64,000 nucleotides of DNA. It comes from Actinoplanes octamycinicus. Its GTDB lineage: Bacteria > Actinomycetota > Actinomycetes > Mycobacteriales > Micromonosporaceae. Where the stretch lies: positions 8,537,501 through 8,601,500 of the forward strand of contig NZ_JACHNB010000001.1 in assembly GCF_014205225.1 (NCBI RefSeq), read 5' to 3'. The notes below the pieces were generated by a model that saw only the letters and a list, made by a program, of their open reading frames with translations, was not told where the DNA came from and ran no database searches. Each line of letters begins with the position of its first letter. Positions within the stretch are counted from its first letter, which is position 1. Of the stretch, positions 20,755 through 30,252 are shown in pieces. Made by a program: the position numbers and the translations under genes.

Positions 20755-21624
20755 TCAGACCGGCACGGTGGTCTCCTCGGGCCGCACGGCGGCCGGGCGG
20801 CGGGCCAGCGTCACCCCCAGGCTGGCGAGCGTGACCAGCACCAGCGCGACGATCTCGACCGGGCCGAGCCGCTGCCCGAGGACGAGCAGGCCGGCCAGCG
20901 CGGCGGCGGCCGGCTCCAGGCTCATCAGGATGCCGAAGACCCGGGTCGGGATCCGGCGCAGCGCGTTCAGCTCCAGGCCGTACGGGATGACCGAGGAGAG
21001 CAGGGCGACCGCGGCCCCGGCGAGCAGCAGGTGCGGGTGGTCGACGACGGCGGCGGCGCCGGACAGGCCGAACGGCGCGACCAGCAGGGCCCCGATGGCG
21101 AGCGCCACGGTCAGCCCGCCGGTGCCCGGGATGAGCGCGCCGACCCGGGCGCTGAACACGATGTAGCCGGCCCAGCACAGACCGGCCAGCAGCGCCAGGG
21201 CCAGCCCGCTGAGCGGGGCGGCGCCGCCCGAGTGCAGGCCGAGCAGGACCACCCCGGCGCCGGCCAGCAGCGCCCAGAGCAGGTCGAGCAGGCGGCGGGT
21301 CTGCACCAGGGCGAGCAGCAGCGGGCCGAGGAACTCGACGGTGACCGCGATGCCCAGCGGGACGGTCCGGATGGCCAGGTAGAAGATCAGGTTCATGGCG
21401 CCCATGCAGAGGCCGAGCAGAGCGGCGGCGCGCCAGGCCGCGGCCGTCCAGGTGGTCAGGCGGGGCCGGGTGACCACGGCCAGGACCAGGGCCGCGACGG
21501 CCAGGCGCAGGAGCGTGACGCCGGTCGCGCCGAGGTCGTCGAAGAGGCCACGGGCGGTCGCGCTGCCGAACTGGACCGAGGCGATCGCGGCCAGGACGAG
21601 CAACGGCGCAGGGACCCGGTTCAT
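20755..21624 (-). CDS. EamA-type (DMT) transporter, RhtA-like
   Basis: A 289-residue inner-membrane exporter of the drug/metabolite transporter superfamily, with about ten hydrophobic helices in two EamA halves. [18 protein letters not shown] in the first half and [17 protein letters not shown] with [20 protein letters not shown] in the second match the RhtA (threonine/homoserine exporter) branch. Its ATG lies 3 nt after the stop of the ABC permease, and GGAG of the ribosome site overlaps the end of that gene, so translation is coupled. Substrate cannot be read from sequence. Confidence 0.88.
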   Translation of the reverse strand: MNRVPAPLLVLAAIASVQFGSATARGLFDDLGATGVTLLRLAVAALVLAVVTRPRLTTWTAAAWRAAALLGLCMGAMNLIFYLAIRTVPLGIAVTVEFLGPLLLALVQTRRLLDLLWALLAGAGVVLLGLHSGGAAPLSGLALALLAGLCWAGYIVFSARVGALIPGTGGLTVALAIGALLVAPFGLSGAAAVVDHPHLLLAGAAVALLSSVIPYGLELNALRRIPTRVFGILMSLEPAAAALAGLLVLGQRLGPVEIVALVLVTLASLGVTLARRPAAVRPEETTVPV

Positions 21625-21627
21625 GTG

Positions 21628-22812
21628 TTACTCCGTTCGCAGGGCGACAACCGGATCCAGCCGGCCGGCCCGCTGTGCTGGGACTACGCCGAAGATGATG
21701 CCGACCGCGGCGGACACCCCGAACGCCAGGGTCATCGACCACCAGGTCAGCGCGGCCGGCACCGGGCTGAGCCCGTCGACCAGCAGCGCCGCGGCGGCGC
21801 CCAGCGCCATCCCGAGCACTCCCCCGGTGGTGGTCAGCAGCACCGCTTCGAGCAGGAACTGGATGCCGATGTCGCGGGGCCGGGCGCCGACCGCCTTGCG
21901 CAGGCCGATCTCCCGGGTCCGTTCGCGGACCGAGACCAGCATGATGTTGGAGACGCCGACGCCGCCGACGAGCAGGCTGATCCCGGCGATCGCGGCGAGC
22001 ACCCCGGTCAGCACGCCGAGGATGTCGCCGAGCACGCCGAGGATCTGCTCCTGGGTGACCGCGCTGAAGTCGGTGTCCGGGTGCCGGTCGGCCAGCGCGG
22101 CGACGACGTCCCGGCCGAGCTGGTCGATCCGGTCCCGGTCCGGGGCGCGGATCGCCAGGCCGTCGATGCGGTCGGTGCCGAGCAGCCGCTGGGCGGCGGT
22201 GACCGGCACGTGCACCTCGTTGTCCCGGTCGACGCCGAGGCTCTGGCCGAGCTGTTCGAAGACCCCGACGACCCGGAACCGTACGCCGCCGATGGTCATC
22301 TGCCGGCCGATCGGGTCCCGGTCGGCGAACAGGGTGCGGGCCACCCCGGCGCCGAGCACCGCGACCCGCCGGCCGGTGCTGACGTCGGTCCGGGTCAGGT
22401 AGGCGCCGCGGGACAGCTTGCGGACGAAGACCGTGGGCGTGGTCTCCAGCACGCCCTGCATGCTGGCGAACCCGGAGCGGGAGCCGGCCCGGACGGTCTC
22501 GCCGGAGGCGATCGTGACGGCGACCCGGGAGCGGTCACCGACCACCCGGCTGACCGCGTCGGCGTCGTCCAGGGTGAGCGGGGAACTGGTCGGGGCGGCG
22601 CCGGCTTCGAGGCGGCCGGGGACGACGATCAGCAGGTTCGAGCCGAGGCCTTCGACCTGGCGTTCGATCTGCTGTTTCGTGCCGGTGCCGATGGCGACCA
22701 GGGCGACCACGGCGGCCACCCCGATCACCACGCCGAGCATGGTGAGCAGGCTCCTCAGGCGGTTCGCCCGCAAGGCGGTCAGCGCGACCCGCCAGGCCTC
22801 CGCCAGCCTCAT
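21628..22812 (-). CDS. MacB-like ABC transporter permease
   Basis: A 394-residue permease of the MacB/FtsX family, exporting an unknown substrate with the partner ATPase and adaptor. The N-terminus [29 protein letters not shown] is the first helix, followed by an extracytoplasmic MacB periplasmic-core domain (about 45-260) and three C-terminal helices containing [19 protein letters not shown], the diagnostic FtsX block. It overlaps the ATPase gene by 4 bp. In an actinomycete the adaptor and permease act across the single membrane and cell wall, not with an outer-membrane channel. Confidence 0.9.
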   Translation of the reverse strand: MRLAEAWRVALTALRANRLRSLLTMLGVVIGVAAVVALVAIGTGTKQQIERQVEGLGSNLLIVVPGRLEAGAAPTSSPLTLDDADAVSRVVGDRSRVAVTIASGETVRAGSRSGFASMQGVLETTPTVFVRKLSRGAYLTRTDVSTGRRVAVLGAGVARTLFADRDPIGRQMTIGGVRFRVVGVFEQLGQSLGVDRDNEVHVPVTAAQRLLGTDRIDGLAIRAPDRDRIDQLGRDVVAALADRHPDTDFSAVTQEQILGVLGDILGVLTGVLAAIAGISLLVGGVGVSNIMLVSVRERTREIGLRKAVGARPRDIGIQFLLEAVLLTTTGGVLGMALGAAAALLVDGLSPVPAALTWWSMTLAFGVSAAVGIIFGVVPAQRAGRLDPVVALRTE

Positions 22813-23498
22813 GCCCGGCCCGATATTTCCGAGATAAGGCCGTCTTTCATGCGGATCTGCTTCTTCGCCCGCATGGCCACGTCGCGGTCGTGCGTGACCA
22901 GCACGACCGCCACCCCCTCGGCGTTGAGCGACTCCAGCAGGGCGAGGATGGATTCTCCGGTGGCCGAGTCGAGGTTGCCGGTGGGCTCGTCGGCGAGCAG
23001 CAGCGACGGCCCGGTGACCAGCGCCCGGGCGATCGCCACCCGCTGCTGCTCGCCGCCGGAGAGCTGGTTGGGCCGGTGGCCGATCCGGTGCCCGAGCCCG
23101 ACCCGGTCCAGCATCGCGGCGGCCCGCTCCCGGCGCTCCCGGCGGCCGGCCCCGCGATAGACCAGCGGGAGCCCGACGTTGTCCTGCGCGGTGGTCCGGG
23201 CCAGCAGGTGGAACGACTGGAAGACGAAGCCGATCGTGGTGTTGCGCAGCTCGGCCAGCTCGTTCGGGGACAGCGTGCCGACGTCCCGGCCGCCGATCAG
23301 CAGGGTGCCGCTGGTCGGCCGGTCCAGGCCGCCGAGCAGGTGCATCAGGGTGGACTTGCCGGAGCCGGAGGTGCCGACCACGGCCAGGTAGTCGCCGGGC
23401 TCGACGGTGAGCGAGACGCCGCGCAGCGCCTGGACCGAGATGCCGTCGAGTTGATAGGTGCGGGTGATGTCGGTGGCGACCACGGCCGGGGTGCTCAT
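22809..23498 (-). CDS. MacB/LolD-type ABC transporter ATP-binding protein
   Basis: A 229-residue ATPase partnering the adjacent permease. Walker [14 protein letters not shown]-loop FVFQSFHLL, signature [15 protein letters not shown], Walker [14 protein letters not shown] and the switch His VTHDRD are all intact, so it should be active. [14 protein letters not shown] is characteristic of the MacB/LolD group. It sits between adaptor and permease with 4-bp overlaps on both sides, forming a complete export module. Confidence 0.95.
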   Translation of the reverse strand: MSTPAVVATDITRTYQLDGISVQALRGVSLTVEPGDYLAVVGTSGSGKSTLMHLLGGLDRPTSGTLLIGGRDVGTLSPNELAELRNTTIGFVFQSFHLLARTTAQDNVGLPLVYRGAGRRERRERAAAMLDRVGLGHRIGHRPNQLSGGEQQRVAIARALVTGPSLLLADEPTGNLDSATGESILALLESLNAEGVAVVLVTHDRDVAMRAKKQIRMKDGLISEISGRA

Positions 23499-24799
23499 CG
23501 CGCCTTGTCGCCCCGCTCCACCTGGTCGGCGCCGGCGACCACGATCTGCTGGCCGGCGTCCACCCCGGAGATCACCTGGACGGTCTCCTCGCCCTGCACG
23601 CCGAGCCGGACCGGCACCGGCTCATAGCGCCCGTCCCGCACGGCCCAGACGGTGTCCTGGCCGTCGGCGCTGACCACCGCGGAGGCGGGGACGGTGACCG
23701 CGTCGTCGACCTGGCGGACCTTGAGCCGGATGACCGCGCTCATCCCGGGTCGCGGGGCGGGCGCCGGGCCGTCCGGATACACGCCCTTGCCCAGGTCGAG
23801 CCGCACCCGGTAGGAGACCCCGCCGCGTGCCGAGGTGGTCGGCAGCAGGTCGACCGAGCGAACGGTGGCCTGGTAGGTCGCGCCGGTGGCGGCGTCGAGT
23901 TCGACGTCGGCTTTCACGCCCGGCTTGACCAGCAGGACGTCGGTTTCGTCGACTTCGGCGGCCAGGCCGAGGCGGCTCAGGTCGATCACGGTGAGCAGTG
24001 GGGTGCCGGCGGCTACGTAGGAGCCCTCGGTGATCGCGGAGTCGACACCCTCGCTGGGAGTGCTCGTCCCACCGTTTCCCAGCAGGGTGGATATATCGCC
24101 GGAAGGCGTCTGGGCCGGGCCGCCGAACTGGACCACGCCCGACACCGGAGCGCGCAGGGTGAGCGCGTCCACGGCGGCATCAGCGAGTTCGTACGCCTGC
24201 TGCGCCTGCATCTTTTGAGCGGCGGAGAGCGAGCTGACCGCCTCCCCGAGCGAGGCGACCCCCCGCTGCACCGCCCGGAGCGTGGCGGCGGCCGCGTCCG
24301 AGGCGGCCGCGTACTGCTCCCGCGCGGTGTCCACCTGCTGGAGAAGGGCCTTCTGCAGGGCCGGATCCGTGACCTCGGTAGCCGCCGTCCGGGCCTGCTG
24401 GAACGCTTTCTCGGCCCGCTCGTCGGTGCGCTCGCGGACCTCGGTGAAGTCGCCCGCCGGAATGCCGCCACCGGACGGCGCCTGGTCGAGCGCCTCCTCC
24501 GCGGCATCCCGCCGCCGCTCCAGCTCGGGCGACTTGAGGACGGCCAGGATCGCGCCCTTCTTCACCTGATCCCCCGGCTCGACGAGCACGTCGGAGACGG
24601 TGCCGGCGGCCGGGGCGGAGAGCGTGGCGGCGGTCCGGGCGGTGACCGAGCCGGGCGCCTCGACGATCTCGTCGACGGTGCCCACCGAGGCGGTGCCGAG
24701 TTGCACGCCATCGTCTTCCTCCGAGCAGGAGGCGGCGGTGAGCAGCAGGAGCACCAGGGAGCCGGCGGCGAACATCGCGGTGCGGGACACAGAGGCCAC
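23495..24799 (-). CDS. MacA/HlyD-type adaptor lipoprotein
   Basis: A 434-residue membrane-fusion-type adaptor for the ABC exporter. The N-terminal signal ends at a lipobox cysteine (LTAASC), predicting a lipoprotein. The order is a biotinyl-lipoyl half (TLSAPAAGTVSDVLVEPGDQ), an alpha-helical hairpin (about 115-225), the second lipoyl half (LRAPVSGVVQFGG), beta-barrel and membrane-proximal domains ending [15 protein letters not shown]. The helical hairpin is interrupted by a Gly/Pro-rich stretch, PSGGGIPAGD. The start GTG at 24799 has no clear ribosome site. It is the first gene of a possible five-gene operon. Confidence 0.88.
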   Translation of the reverse strand: MASVSRTAMFAAGSLVLLLLTAASCSEEDDGVQLGTASVGTVDEIVEAPGSVTARTAATLSAPAAGTVSDVLVEPGDQVKKGAILAVLKSPELERRRDAAEEALDQAPSGGGIPAGDFTEVRERTDERAEKAFQQARTAATEVTDPALQKALLQQVDTAREQYAAASDAAAATLRAVQRGVASLGEAVSSLSAAQKMQAQQAYELADAAVDALTLRAPVSGVVQFGGPAQTPSGDISTLLGNGGTSTPSEGVDSAITEGSYVAAGTPLLTVIDLSRLGLAAEVDETDVLLVKPGVKADVELDAATGATYQATVRSVDLLPTTSARGGVSYRVRLDLGKGVYPDGPAPAPRPGMSAVIRLKVRQVDDAVTVPASAVVSADGQDTVWAVRDGRYEPVPVRLGVQGEETVQVISGVDAGQQIVVAGADQVERGDKAR

Positions 24800-24818
24800 T
24801 CTATGTCGGGAAGCGGAA

Positions 24819-24846
24819 GCGGGCCGCCCCCGAAGGGACGGCCCGC
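24819..24846 (-). terminator. UUCG-loop terminator of the L,D-transpeptidase gene
   Basis: Read on the minus strand, GCGGGCCGTCCC pairs with GGGGCGGCCCGC across a TTCG tetraloop, with one T-G wobble. It lies 16 nt after the L,D-transpeptidase stop and 20 nt before the adaptor start. Confidence 0.82.
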
Positions 24847-24862
24847 GACCGGCAGGCCGGGA

Positions 24863-25627
24863 TCAGGTGCCCGGGCGACGCCCGAAGACCTTCACCGTCG
24901 AGCCGTACTTGCCGATGCTGTAGTACTTCTTGGCATCCTGCTCGAGCAGGTTGACGCAACCGTGCGAACCACGCCACTTGTCGTGGATGTACGTGGTGGT
25001 CTGGTGGAACCCGCGCCCGCCGATGAAGCGCTGCCAGTACGGCAGCCACACCTCGTACGGGTCGGACCATTCCTTCTTCGTCCGCTTGTTGATCGAGAAG
25101 GTGCCGGCCGGCGTCCGGTAGCCCTTCATGCCGGTACGGGTGACGGTCGGCTTGACGTAGACCTTCCCGTTCTTCATCACCCAGGTCGTCTGGTGGGTCA
25201 GATCGACGCAGAAGGTGATGCCCTTCTTCTTGGGCTTGCAGGCCGCCGTCTTCGTCGCCGCCAGTCGCTTGGCGACGTCGTAGGTGGTCGGGCCGGCCAG
25301 GCCCTTGGCCGGCTGGATGCCGAACCGCTTCTGGAACTTGATGATCGCGGCACAGTCCGCGGCGGACTGCTTGCCGTCGACCGTCACCGTGCCGTAGCCA
25401 CCCAGCTGCTTGAGGTAGCCCTCGACCTGCTTCTGATATTTGCCGGTCGCGCACGATGCGGCCGCCGCCTTGGTGACCACCGTGGTGGCCGCCGTGGCGG
25501 TGACCGGCGCGGTCCGCACGGCGGCGCCGGCGCCGGCCGGGGCCAATGCGAACGCACCGAGTCCGCCGCCCACCACGGTGGCCATCGCCGCCGTGACGAG
25601 ACGTGCGGTAACACGTTTCACTGCCAA
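24863..25627 (-). CDS. Secreted L,D-transpeptidase (YkuD) with peptidoglycan-binding domain
   Basis: Cell-wall cross-linking enzyme forming 3-3 peptide links, or attaching proteins to peptidoglycan. A signal peptide (residues 1-40, TAAMATVVGGGLGAFALAPAGAGA) is followed by a peptidoglycan-binding-type region with IIKFQKRFGIQPAKGLAGP, then a YkuD domain whose catalytic motif reads WRGSHGCVNLLEQDA with the nucleophilic Cys. The TTG start at 25627 has GGAGG 7 nt upstream; the GTG two codons later is the alternative. A UUCG terminator follows it. The product is 254 residues and a CAP-domain gene lies upstream on the same strand. Confidence 0.92.
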   Translation of the reverse strand: MAVKRVTARLVTAAMATVVGGGLGAFALAPAGAGAAVRTAPVTATAATTVVTKAAAASCATGKYQKQVEGYLKQLGGYGTVTVDGKQSAADCAAIIKFQKRFGIQPAKGLAGPTTYDVAKRLAATKTAACKPKKKGITFCVDLTHQTTWVMKNGKVYVKPTVTRTGMKGYRTPAGTFSINKRTKKEWSDPYEVWLPYWQRFIGGRGFHQTTTYIHDKWRGSHGCVNLLEQDAKKYYSIGKYGSTVKVFGRRPGT

Positions 25628-25712
25628 ATCACATCCTCCCCAGGAGTGTCGTCCGCACATCGAAGCACAGCCGCCCCACCGAGACGATCAGGGGAAGGGA
25701 CGGTGACACAAA

Positions 25713-25738
25713 ACCGGGATGCCGATCGGCATCCCGGT
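25713..25738 (-). terminator. Intrinsic terminator of the CAP-protein gene
   Basis: A perfect 26-bp palindrome with 11-bp arms and a GATC loop, followed on the minus strand by TTTTG. It starts 23 nt after the CAP gene stop. This is the most canonical rho-independent terminator in the window. Confidence 0.9.
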
Positions 25739-25761
25739 CCTGGAGAGCAGTGATCGGCCGG

Positions 25762-26613
25762 TTACTTAGGGGTGGCGAAATCCTGCACCCAGTACGGCGT
25801 GTGGTCGCGATCCAGCGCCAGGCCCACGCCCATCTGGTCGAGCTTGCAGTCGAGGATGTTCTCCCGGTGCTCCGGGCTGTTCATCCAGCCGTCCATCGCC
25901 TCCCACGGGCTGTCCTGGCCGCGGGCGATGTTCTCGCCGTACCAGCGCCAGGAGTAGCCGGCCTCGCTGACCCGGTCGCCGGCCCGGTCGCCGTCCGGGG
26001 AGGCGTGCTCGAAGTAGTCACGGCGGGCCATGTCGGCGGCGTGCCGGTTGGCCGCGTCGATCAGCCGCCGGTCGATCGTGACCGGCCGGCAGCCGGCGCG
26101 TTCCCGGTAGCGGTTGACCAGGGCGAGGATCTGCTGCTGGACCGGCGCGGCCGGGCTGGACGAGATGCTGTTCGCGGTGACCGCGGTGCGCGAGGCGGCG
26201 ATCGGGTCGGCCACCGCGGCGGCCGCGGCCGGGGCGAGGTCGACGTTCTTGCGCTGGACCGCGGCCTTGAGCCGGGCGGGCGCCGCCTTCGGCTCCCCCT
26301 TCGGCTCCTCCGGCTTGCGGACCGGCTCGCGGTCGGCCGCCTTCGACGCCGTTCGCACCGGATCGGGCCGGTCGGTGCCCGGCGTCACATCCGGGGGCTC
26401 GACGACCGGATCGGGCTCCTCCTCGACATAGTCCAGATCGTCTTCGGCACCCTCGTCGAACAACGGATCCCCGAAGACATTGAAGCCGACGAATTCGTCA
26501 TCCGGCGGCTCCTGCGCCAACGCGCGTGTCGTGACCACTCCACCGGCGACCAGAGCCGCGGCGGCCACGCCGAGCACAACCAGAGGCTTACGCATAACAG
26601 AAATCGATCCCAT
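25762..26613 (-). CDS. Secreted CAP-domain (SCP/PR-1-like) protein
   Basis: A 283-residue exported protein with a C-terminal CAP domain (about 155-283): ILALVNRYRERAGCRPV, AANRHAADMARRDYFEHASPDG, YGENIARGQDSPWEAMDGWMNSPEHRENILD and YWVQDFATPK, with the conserved His and Glu residues of the cavity. Residues 8-34 form a signal peptide or anchor, and residues 35-150 are an acidic then Pro/Lys-rich linker likely crossing the wall. TGAGGA abuts the first ATG directly, so the true start may be the second Met (codon 7). An intrinsic terminator follows. Confidence 0.88.
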   Translation of the reverse strand: MGSISVMRKPLVVLGVAAAALVAGGVVTTRALAQEPPDDEFVGFNVFGDPLFDEGAEDDLDYVEEEPDPVVEPPDVTPGTDRPDPVRTASKAADREPVRKPEEPKGEPKAAPARLKAAVQRKNVDLAPAAAAAVADPIAASRTAVTANSISSSPAAPVQQQILALVNRYRERAGCRPVTIDRRLIDAANRHAADMARRDYFEHASPDGDRAGDRVSEAGYSWRWYGENIARGQDSPWEAMDGWMNSPEHRENILDCKLDQMGVGLALDRDHTPYWVQDFATPK

Positions 26614-26896
26614 TCCTCAGCGCACCCCACCTTTCCCGGGGCGCTCCCGGAGTTGACCAACGTCACAGACGCGAGGCGGTCACTTCGCCGCCGAGTCCGC
26701 TCCCGGTCGCGGTTGTTTCGACAACCATTTATCCGTACGGCGTGAGCTGCGCAAAGGTCCACATAGGCGGAGCACACGCGTCGCACAATCGCACTGGATT
26801 CCGGCACACTTCCCGCTATCGGGGTAATCCGCTAAGGCGTTCTTGCCGTCCACCCGGCTGTCCCGGAATCGCATTGACCGTGGCTACGGTTCCTCG
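26614..26896. promoter_or_regulatory. Divergent promoter region, CAP gene and acyltransferase
   Basis: This 283-bp divergent region is less GC-rich than its surroundings. It contains the inverted repeat GGTTGTTTCGACAACC at 26711-26726, a possible operator between the two genes. I see no match to a known riboswitch. Confidence 0.45.
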
Positions 26897-28240
26897 GTGC
26901 GTAACCGATACCTGGACCTGCTCCGTGCCGCGGCCATCGTCCGGGTGATCGCCTACCACCTCTTCGGATGGTCCTGGCTGTCCATCGTGATGCCCGCCAT
27001 GGGCGTCATGTTCGCGCTGGCCGGATCGCTGACCGCGGCGTCGCTGGAGAGGCGCCCGGCGAACCGGGTCGTCACGTCCCGGCTGCGCCGGCTGCTCCCG
27101 CCGCTGTGGCTGCTCGGCCTCATCGCCGTCCCGGTGATGATCGCCCTGGGCTGGGCGCAGGAGGAGGACGGCGAACACCCCTTCACCCCGTGGAAGCTCG
27201 CCTTCTGGATCCTGCCGCTCGGTGACCCGCCGGGCAGCGAGCTGGGCATCGACTCGTGGGAGCCGCTCTGGTACATCCGGGCGTACGTCTGGTTCATCCT
27301 GCTCTCCCCGATCCTCTGGTTCGTCTGGAAGCGGCTCGGCCCGGCCTGCTGGCTGCTGGTGCTCACCCCGATCGCCGCGATCGTGCTGCTCGACAAGACC
27401 GGCTTCGGGCTGCCGGAGACCGCCGACGTGGTGATGTGGGACTTCGTCACCTACGCGGCCTGCTGGATCATGGGTTTCGCGCACCGGGACGGGCGGCTGG
27501 CCAAGCTCCGCCCGGCCACCGTGCTGACACTGGCCGTGGCGATGGGCGGCGCGGCGCTCTACTACCAGAGCGGCCACCAGGGCGAGGACGCCTGGGACCT
27601 GAACGACGTCTCCGAGTCGCAGTCGCTCTACTCGCTGGCCTTCGTGCTGCTCGCGCTGCGCTGGCAGCCGGGCATGGCGTGGCTGTCCCGGATCCGCCCG
27701 CTGGACCGGGCGGTGACCCTGCTCAACGCCCGGGCGGTCACCGTCTACCTGTGGCACAACCTGGCCATCGCGGCGATCTGGCCGGTGCTCACCTTCCTCA
27801 CCCTCGACGAGCTGGGCCATCTGGAGAAGCCGGTCACCTTCGGGATGACGCTGCTGCTGACCGGGCTCGCGGTGGTGCTCTTCGGGTGGGTCGAGGACCT
27901 GGCCGCGCAGCGCCGGCCGCGGCTCTGGCCGGACACCACGCCGCCGCCGGCCCGGGCCGAGGCGGCGCCCGCTCCGGCCGCGCCCGCATCCGCCGAACCG
28001 GTCGGGCCGGTGCCGGCCGGCTGGCCGCAGGTCGGCCGGGACGGCATGCCGCGGGCCGGGTGGAGTGACGCGGGGCGGGACGGGCAGCCGTTCGCCGGGC
28101 GGCCACCGGCCGGGGTGAACCGGCACAGCGCCGAGGCGCCGGCCGAGAAGGGCGGGCGGCGGGTGCGGCAGCGGGCCCGCCGGGAGAAGAAGCGCGACGA
28201 GAACAACCTGATCCCCACCTGGTGGGCGCCCGAGGAGTGA
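26897..28240 (+). CDS. Acyltransferase 3 family membrane protein
   Basis: A 448-residue multi-pass protein expected to acylate a cell-surface carbohydrate or peptidoglycan component. The N-terminal RNRYLDLLRAAAIVRVIAYH contains the family R-x10-H motif, and about ten hydrophobic helices follow to residue 345 (WYIRAYVWFILLSP and TVYLWHNLAIAAIWPVL are typical). The C-terminal 105 residues are Pro/Ala/Gly-rich and end in a basic tail, KGGRRVRQRARREKKRDE. The GTG at 26897 is chosen because the conserved motif begins at its second residue; no ribosome site is visible, so it may be leaderless. Acceptor unknown. Confidence 0.88.
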   Translation: MRNRYLDLLRAAAIVRVIAYHLFGWSWLSIVMPAMGVMFALAGSLTAASLERRPANRVVTSRLRRLLPPLWLLGLIAVPVMIALGWAQEEDGEHPFTPWKLAFWILPLGDPPGSELGIDSWEPLWYIRAYVWFILLSPILWFVWKRLGPACWLLVLTPIAAIVLLDKTGFGLPETADVVMWDFVTYAACWIMGFAHRDGRLAKLRPATVLTLAVAMGGAALYYQSGHQGEDAWDLNDVSESQSLYSLAFVLLALRWQPGMAWLSRIRPLDRAVTLLNARAVTVYLWHNLAIAAIWPVLTFLTLDELGHLEKPVTFGMTLLLTGLAVVLFGWVEDLAAQRRPRLWPDTTPPPARAEAAPAPAAPASAEPVGPVPAGWPQVGRDGMPRAGWSDAGRDGQPFAGRPPAGVNRHSAEAPAEKGGRRVRQRARREKKRDENNLIPTWWAPEE

Positions 28241-28314
28241 CCCCGAGACGCCGGCTCCGGTGCGCGCGGTGGGCGGCTGCCCACCGGGGCCGGCCCCACC
28301 GGTCGTACGGAAGC

Positions 28315-28357
28315 AGATCCTCTGGTCAAAGCGAGCGAAGCTCGCGAAAGCGGATCT
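28315..28357 (+). terminator. Candidate terminator after the acyltransferase
   Basis: An outer AGATCC/GGATCT pair (28315-28320 with 28352-28357) encloses an inner 6-bp GCGAGC-GAA-GCTCGC hairpin (28331-28345), followed by TCTCC. It lies between the acyltransferase and the chemosensory operon and could insulate them. Confidence 0.5.
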
Positions 28358-28378
28358 TCTCCTCGGTAGCCTGAGGCC

Positions 28379-28867
28379 GTGGGGCAGCAAAGACAAGCGC
28401 TGGCTCCGGCGGTCGACGCCGGGGTGGTCGCGCTGGTCTTCCGCGCCGGGCCGCTCTACTGCGCGCTGCCGCTCGGCGAGGTCATCGAGACCATGCGGCC
28501 GCTGCCGACCCGGCCGCTGGCCGGCACCCCGCCGTACGTGCGCGGCCTGACCATCCTGCGCGGCGAGCCGGCCCCGGTGATCGACGTGACCCGGCTGCTG
28601 ACCGGCACCACGTCCGAGATCGATCGGTACGTGGCGGTCCGGGCCGGGCGCGGGCCGGTGGCCTGCGCGACCGGGCCGGTGCTCGGCGTGCGAGTCGTCG
28701 AGGCGACCCCGCCGGAGGGCCCGAACACTCTGTTCACCGGCGCGTCCCGGTCGCTGGTGGCGGCCGTCGGGACGGTCGGCACCGAGCCGCTGCTGGTGCT
28801 GCACAGCATCCGGACCGTGCCGGACGAGGTGTGGGAGCTGGCGGCCCGGGACGGAGGGGCGCCGTGA
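28379..28867 (+). CDS. CheW-type coupling protein (first copy)
   Basis: A 162-residue CheW-domain scaffold linking a chemoreceptor to the CheA kinase. The two-subdomain pattern is seen in LVFRAGPLYCALPLGEVIETMRPLPTRPL and VRGLTILRGEPAPVIDVTRLL. GAGG lies only 2 nt before the GTG, so a start a few codons further in is possible. It opens a seven-gene chemosensory operon; the stop overlaps cheR by 4 bp (GTGA). Two CheW genes in one locus suggest one couples CheA to the receptor while the other serves a separate array position or partner. Confidence 0.88.
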   Translation: MGQQRQALAPAVDAGVVALVFRAGPLYCALPLGEVIETMRPLPTRPLAGTPPYVRGLTILRGEPAPVIDVTRLLTGTTSEIDRYVAVRAGRGPVACATGPVLGVRVVEATPPEGPNTLFTGASRSLVAAVGTVGTEPLLVLHSIRTVPDEVWELAARDGGAP

Positions 28868-30252
28868 GGGACGATCCGCCGCTGGTCCGGTTCCGCGGCA
28901 TTCTCGAGCAACGGCTGGGCTGGGTCACCGCGGACACCGAGGCGGTGCCGGTGCTGCCGGTGCTGGCCGAGCGCGCCAAGGCCCGGCGGATGTCCGAGAA
29001 CGAGTACCTGAACCGGCTGTCCGTGCGGGACTGGCCGGAGGAGACCACGGTGCTGGCCGAGCGGCTCAGCATCACCGAGACCTACTTCTTCCGGCACGGC
29101 GACCAGTTCCGCGCGCTGGCCGAGCGGGTGCTCCCGGAGCGGGTCGCCGCCCGGGCCGGGCAGCGCGCGCTGCGTCTGCTGTCGGTCGGCTGCTCGTCCG
29201 GCGAGGAGGCGTACTCGCTGGCGATCGCGGCGCACCGGGCCCGGCCGGCGCCGGACTGGATCGTCTCGGTGCTGGGCATCGACGCGAACCCGGAGATGCT
29301 GCGCCGGGCCGGGCAGGCGGTGTACTCCGACTGGTCGCTCCGGGAGACGCCGGCGGACATGCGACGGCGCTGGTTCCGGCCGGTCGACGACGGTTTCCGG
29401 GTGCTGCCCGAGGTGGCCGCGACGGTACGGTTCGCCGAGCACAACGTGGCCGACCCGGACGATCCGCGGATCTGGCAGCCCGGCCGGTACGACGTGATCT
29501 TCTGCCGCAACCTGCTGATGTACCTGACCCCGGCCACCGTGGCCCGGCTGCTCCGCCGGATCACCGCGGCGCTGGCCCCGGGCGGCGCGCTCTTCCTCGG
29601 GCACACCGACTCGCTGGGCAGCGACCCGGACGGCTTCACCGTGGAGACCTTCGGCGACACGGTCTACTACCGCCGGGTCGTCCCGGCCCCGGCGCCGGAG
29701 CGGGAGAGCCGGCCGCGACCCCGGGCGGTCCCGCCCCGGCCGCCGGCCGACGTCCACCCGCGGGCCCTGGAACTGCTGCGCGACGAGAAGTTCACCGAGG
29801 CGCTCGACCTGATCGCCACCGTGCTGCCCCAGCGCCGGCCGCGCGACCTGCTGGTGCACGGCGTGCTGCTGGCCCAGCGGGGCCGGCTGGCCGAGGCCGA
29901 GGCGACCGCCCGGGCGCTGATCGACGCCGGGGTGCCGGACGCCGACGCGCACCACCTGCTCGGCGTCTGCCAGGAGGTGGACGAGCCGGACCGGGCGGCC
30001 GGGCAGTACCGGCTGGCCGCGTACCTGGATCCCGGTTTCGCCATGCCCCGGCTGCGGCTGGGGCTGCTGGCCCGGCGGCGCGGCGACGGCCGGGACGCCA
30101 CCGCCGAGCTGGGCGCGGCGCTGGAGCTGCTGCCCCGGGAGAGCGAGGAGCGGATCACGCTGTTCGGCGGCGGATTCGGGCGGCTGACGCTCAGCACGCT
30201 GTGCCGCACCGAGCTGGACGCGGCGACGGCACGCAGCGGGACCTCGCGATGA
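28864..30252 (+). CDS. CheR-type methyltransferase with C-terminal TPR region
   Basis: S-adenosylmethionine-dependent methyltransferase that should methylate glutamates on the adjacent chemoreceptor. An N-terminal helical CheR domain (about 1-75, with RLSITETYFFRHGDQF) precedes the catalytic domain with SAM motif LRLLSVGCSSGEEAYSLAIA and the block YDVIFCRNLLMYLTP. After a Pro-rich linker (about 275-300) a TPR-like helical tail runs to residue 462 (LVHGVLLAQRGRLAEAEATARAL). CheR-TPR fusions are typical of non-flagellar chemosensory systems. It overlaps both neighbours by 4 bp. Confidence 0.93.
   Translation: MRDDPPLVRFRGILEQRLGWVTADTEAVPVLPVLAERAKARRMSENEYLNRLSVRDWPEETTVLAERLSITETYFFRHGDQFRALAERVLPERVAARAGQRALRLLSVGCSSGEEAYSLAIAAHRARPAPDWIVSVLGIDANPEMLRRAGQAVYSDWSLRETPADMRRRWFRPVDDGFRVLPEVAATVRFAEHNVADPDDPRIWQPGRYDVIFCRNLLMYLTPATVARLLRRITAALAPGGALFLGHTDSLGSDPDGFTVETFGDTVYYRRVVPAPAPERESRPRPRAVPPRPPADVHPRALELLRDEKFTEALDLIATVLPQRRPRDLLVHGVLLAQRGRLAEAEATARALIDAGVPDADAHHLLGVCQEVDEPDRAAGQYRLAAYLDPGFAMPRLRLGLLARRRGDGRDATAELGAALELLPRESEERITLFGGGFGRLTLSTLCRTELDAATARSGTSR

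Noticed and set aside
20752..23160. An 802-codon plus-strand open frame
   Set aside because: Composition is dominated by Asp/Gly/Arg/Gln and it lies opposite clear EamA and ABC genes; no ribosome site or motif.
26614..26896. Possible c-di-AMP (ydaO) riboswitch upstream of the CAP-domain gene
   Set aside because: Actinobacterial wall-hydrolase genes often carry one, but I could not align the conserved core elements to this leader.
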